Source: Bacteroidales bacterium
GTDB taxonomy: Bacteria > Bacteroidota > Bacteroidia > Bacteroidales > UBA7960
Reading direction: 5' to 3'
NCBI GenBank assembly: GCA_007128045.1
Contig: SKYG01000308.1
Location: 1 to 7,556, forward strand
Length of the DNA: 7,556 nt
This document shows positions 5,806 to 7,556 of this stretch, one piece after another. The notes beneath the pieces are model-generated. The model saw only the letters and a list, made by a program, of their open reading frames with translations, was not told the DNA's origin and did no database searches. Within the stretch, counting starts at the first letter, position 1, and every line of letters starts with the position of its first letter. Made by a program: the position numbers and the translations under genes.

Positions 5806-7227
5806 ATGGGCGATCCAAAAGGATTTATAAAAATAGCACGTAAAGATAGTGGCAACCGTCCGCTTCACGAACGTATCAACGATTATGGTGAAGTTGAACA
5901 AACGCTGAATGACACCGACCGTCAGTTACAGGCGTCGAGATGCATGGACTGCGGTATACCATTTTGTCAGTGGGCTTGCCCGGTGATGAACAACATGCCT
6001 GAGTGGCAGGATGCCATGTATAAGGGAGACTGGAAACAGGCGATAGACCTGTTGCATGTGACAAACAATTTCCCGGAGTTCACAGGCAGAATCTGTCCGG
6101 CACCTTGCGAGGTGGGTTGTGTGTTGGCACTGCATGAAGAGCCGGTCACCATCAGGGAAAATGAGGCTGCCGTTACTGAAAAGGCCTTTCAGAAAGGTTT
6201 TATAACCCCAAAGCCACCGAAGGTACGTACCGGAAAAACCGTGGCTGTGATTGGCTCCGGTCCTGCCGGACTGGCATGTGCAGACCTTCTTAACAAAGCA
6301 GGACACTGGGTAACAGTGTTTGAGAAAGATGATGCAGCCGGGGGTCTTCTTAGATATGGCATACCAGATTTCAAGCTGGCTAAACATGTGATCGATCGCA
6401 GGCTGGATGTACTCCTGGCTGAGGGGTTATTCATCAAAACAAACACCCATGTTGGTGTAGACATATCGGCAGAAGAGTTACTCAATGGCTTCGATGTGGT
6501 TTGTCTGGCGGTAGGTGCCATGCAACCTCGCGACCTGCCTGTTGAAGGCCGTGATCTTCAAGGTGTTCATTTTGCCATGGAGTACCTAACACAGCAAAAC
6601 AAGGTCGTAAACGGGGTCTCGTTCCCGGAAGAGGAAAGAATACATGCTAAAAATAAACATGTACTGGTTATTGGAGGGGGTGACACCGGCTCCGACTGTG
6701 TTGGCACCGCCAACCGGCACCGGGCACAGTCTATCACGCAGATAGAGATTCTGCCCAAGCCACCGCTGAAACGCGATCTCGATAACCCATGGCCCTATTG
6801 GGCAAAGGTGCTCAAATCATCCAGCTCACATGAAGAAGGGTGTCAGAGAAAATGGAACATCCTCACCAAGCGTTTTATTGGGGAGAACGGACAGGTAAAA
6901 CAAGCTGAAGTCGCTGATGTTGAATGGGTAAAAAGTGATAAAGGTGGGATGGAGATGCGCGAAGTACCTGGCACGGTCAGAACCATCGATGCCGACCTGG
7001 TGCTGCTATCGATGGGATTCGTACATGCCGTTCACGTAGGTCTGCTCAACGACCTGGGTCTGGAATATGATCTTAGAGGCAACATCAAAACCAACGGCAA
7101 TCATAAAACCACCAAAGCCAAAGTGTTTACAGCAGGCGATGCACTGTCAGGTGCCAGCCTCGTGGTCACCTCCATTGCCTCAGGCAGGAAGGCGGCGACG
7201 GCAATCATGGAATACCTGGGGGGATAA
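5806..7227 (+). CDS. gltD: Glutamate synthase (NADPH-type) small (beta) subunit
   Basis: This electron-input subunit of GOGAT oxidises NAD(P)H through FAD and passes electrons through Fe-S clusters to GltB. The start is set at ATG 5806 (MGDPKGFIKIARKDSGNRP), the usual family N-terminus; it follows an A-rich run and gives 473 residues, the normal family length. The frame stays open upstream to an ATG at 5740, but those 22 codons come from intergenic repeats. Seen: N-terminal cysteine clusters Cys46, Cys49, Cys54, Cys58 (CMDCGIPFCQWAC) and Cys97, Cys101, Cys105 (CPAPCEVGC); the FAD dinucleotide-binding motif GSGPAG at 150-155 followed by a Glu-ending strand and GGLLRYGIP; the NADPH-binding motif GGGDTG at 290-295; and a C-terminal FAD motif TAGD (Asp445) with GASLVVTSIASGR. 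All expected motifs are intact. It is co-directional with gltB, and the two products form the holoenzyme. Confidence 0.97.
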   Translation: MGDPKGFIKIARKDSGNRPLHERINDYGEVEQTLNDTDRQLQASRCMDCGIPFCQWACPVMNNMPEWQDAMYKGDWKQAIDLLHVTNNFPEFTGRICPAPCEVGCVLALHEEPVTIRENEAAVTEKAFQKGFITPKPPKVRTGKTVAVIGSGPAGLACADLLNKAGHWVTVFEKDDAAGGLLRYGIPDFKLAKHVIDRRLDVLLAEGLFIKTNTHVGVDISAEELLNGFDVVCLAVGAMQPRDLPVEGRDLQGVHFAMEYLTQQNKVVNGVSFPEEERIHAKNKHVLVIGGGDTGSDCVGTANRHRAQSITQIEILPKPPLKRDLDNPWPYWAKVLKSSSSHEEGCQRKWNILTKRFIGENGQVKQAEVADVEWVKSDKGGMEMREVPGTVRTIDADLVLLSMGFVHAVHVGLLNDLGLEYDLRGNIKTNGNHKTTKAKVFTAGDALSGASLVVTSIASGRKAATAIMEYLGG

Positions 7228-7240
7228 ATTGTTGAGTTGT

Positions 7241-7265
7241 TGTAGGGACAGGACTGGGCCTGTCC
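7241..7265 (+). repeat. 25-nt palindromic intergenic element, copy 2
   Basis: This is the second copy of the element at 5576-5600: the same TGTAG flank, the same GGACAGG (7246-7252) / CCTGTCC (7259-7265) stem and a 6-nt loop of different sequence (ACTGGG). It starts 13 nt after the gltD stop, between convergent gltD and thrC. No T tract flanks it on either strand. Confidence 0.8.
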
Positions 7266-7273
7266 ATGTTGAA

Positions 7274-7305
7274 TTGTTGATTTGTTGATTCGTTGATTTG
7301 TTGAT
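7274..7305 (+). repeat. Four tandem 8-nt units (TTGTTGAT)
   Basis: Units are TTGTTGAT, TTGTTGAT, TCGTTGAT and TTGTTGAT, reaching the last base of the thrC stop codon on the opposite strand. It is the fourth short-period array in the window and has its own unit sequence. Confidence 0.85.
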
Positions 7306-7556
7306 CATGAACCAGATATTTCTTCCTTCAGTGCCTGCAGGTCATTGGGTATTGATACAAAATGCTCCTTCTTATCTTTGACTAGCTGCAGCTGCGGAGG
7401 CAGCGGTATCTCTCCTACCACACCTTCTATTGACTCCAAGAACTTTGCCGGATGGGCGGTCTCTAAAAACACCATATTCGTGGGATGGGCATGTGCTGAC
7501 AAATACTGTTTTGCTCCCATGTATGCCACAGCGCCGTGGGGATCCATCATATACCC
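7305..7556 (-). CDS. thrC: Threonine synthase, C-terminal part (5' end outside window)
   Basis: On the minus strand the frame is open to the window edge (GYMMDPHGAVAYMGAKQYL...) and ends at TGA (7305-7307), giving the last 83 residues. The DPHGAVAY block and the HPTNMVFLETAHPAKF block are typical of the C-terminal half of PLP-dependent threonine synthase, which converts O-phosphohomoserine to threonine and phosphate. The PLP-binding lysine is in the unseen N-terminal part. The adjacent ATGs near 7550 are internal, since the homologous block extends upstream through Gly-Tyr to the edge. In many Bacteroidota thrC closes a thrA-thrB-thrC cluster, which would lie beyond the window. It converges on gltD with 77 nt between the stops. 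Confidence 0.9.
   Translation of the reverse strand, partial: GYMMDPHGAVAYMGAKQYLSAHAHPTNMVFLETAHPAKFLESIEGVVGEIPLPPQLQLVKDKKEHFVSIPNDLQALKEEISGS

Noticed and set aside
7067..7288. Plus-strand ORF overlapping the gltD 3' end
   Set aside because: It lies in another frame of gltD, shows no recognisable domain and runs into the intergenic repeats.
7228..7304. Bidirectional terminator between gltD and thrC
   Set aside because: The GGACAGG/CCTGTCC hairpin has no T tract on either strand, so an intrinsic terminator cannot be supported.

Overview
The window looks like a chromosomal segment of a Bacteroidota bacterium. The protein families and their style fit this phylum. The starts of gltB and gltD are preceded by A/T-rich sequence with no Shine-Dalgarno motif, and a TAnnTTTG-type -7 promoter element (TATATTTG, 659-666) sits ahead of a leader region. 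Base composition is moderate in genes, while the gaps are full of short degenerate tandem repeats. The exact genus cannot be told from the sequence alone.

Layout: (1) 2-508 (+) is the C-terminal part of a TIM-barrel hydroxypyruvate isomerase / sugar-phosphate isomerase family protein, cut by the window edge. (2) 509-1003 is a 495-base gap. It holds G-rich 7-nt repeats that form a G-quadruplex-type motif at the stop codon, CTTTCAGACC-type repeats, a Bacteroidota-type promoter, a possible 17-residue Phe-rich leader peptide (694-747), a pair of mutually exclusive hairpins ending in a T7 tract (a classical attenuator layout, 744-807), and a doubtful 49-codon ORF (839-988). (3) 1004-5539 (+) is gltB, the full-length glutamate synthase large subunit. 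(4) 5540-5805 is a repeat-filled gap. (5) 5806-7227 (+) is gltD, the glutamate synthase small subunit. (6) 7228-7304 is a short repeat-filled gap. (7) 7305-7556 (-) is the C-terminal end of threonine synthase (thrC), convergent with gltD and cut by the window edge.

GltB and GltD together form NADPH-type glutamate synthase (GOGAT). GltD takes electrons from NAD(P)H through FAD and Fe-S clusters and passes them to GltB. GltB hydrolyses glutamine, channels the ammonia and reduces 2-oxoglutarate to glutamate. This is the central nitrogen-assimilation step and supplies the amino donor for most amino acids. Threonine synthase is an unrelated convergent neighbour in amino-acid biosynthesis.

The most interesting part is the gap ahead of gltB. 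A promoter, a small Phe-rich ORF, an antiterminator-type stem beginning at that ORF's stop codon and an overlapping intrinsic terminator line up as in ribosome-mediated attenuators. I know of no described attenuator of this kind in front of a glutamate synthase gene. Whether it controls gltB, the small ORF after it, or nothing is open. The segment is bracketed by identical 13-nt repeats, so it could also be an inserted cassette.
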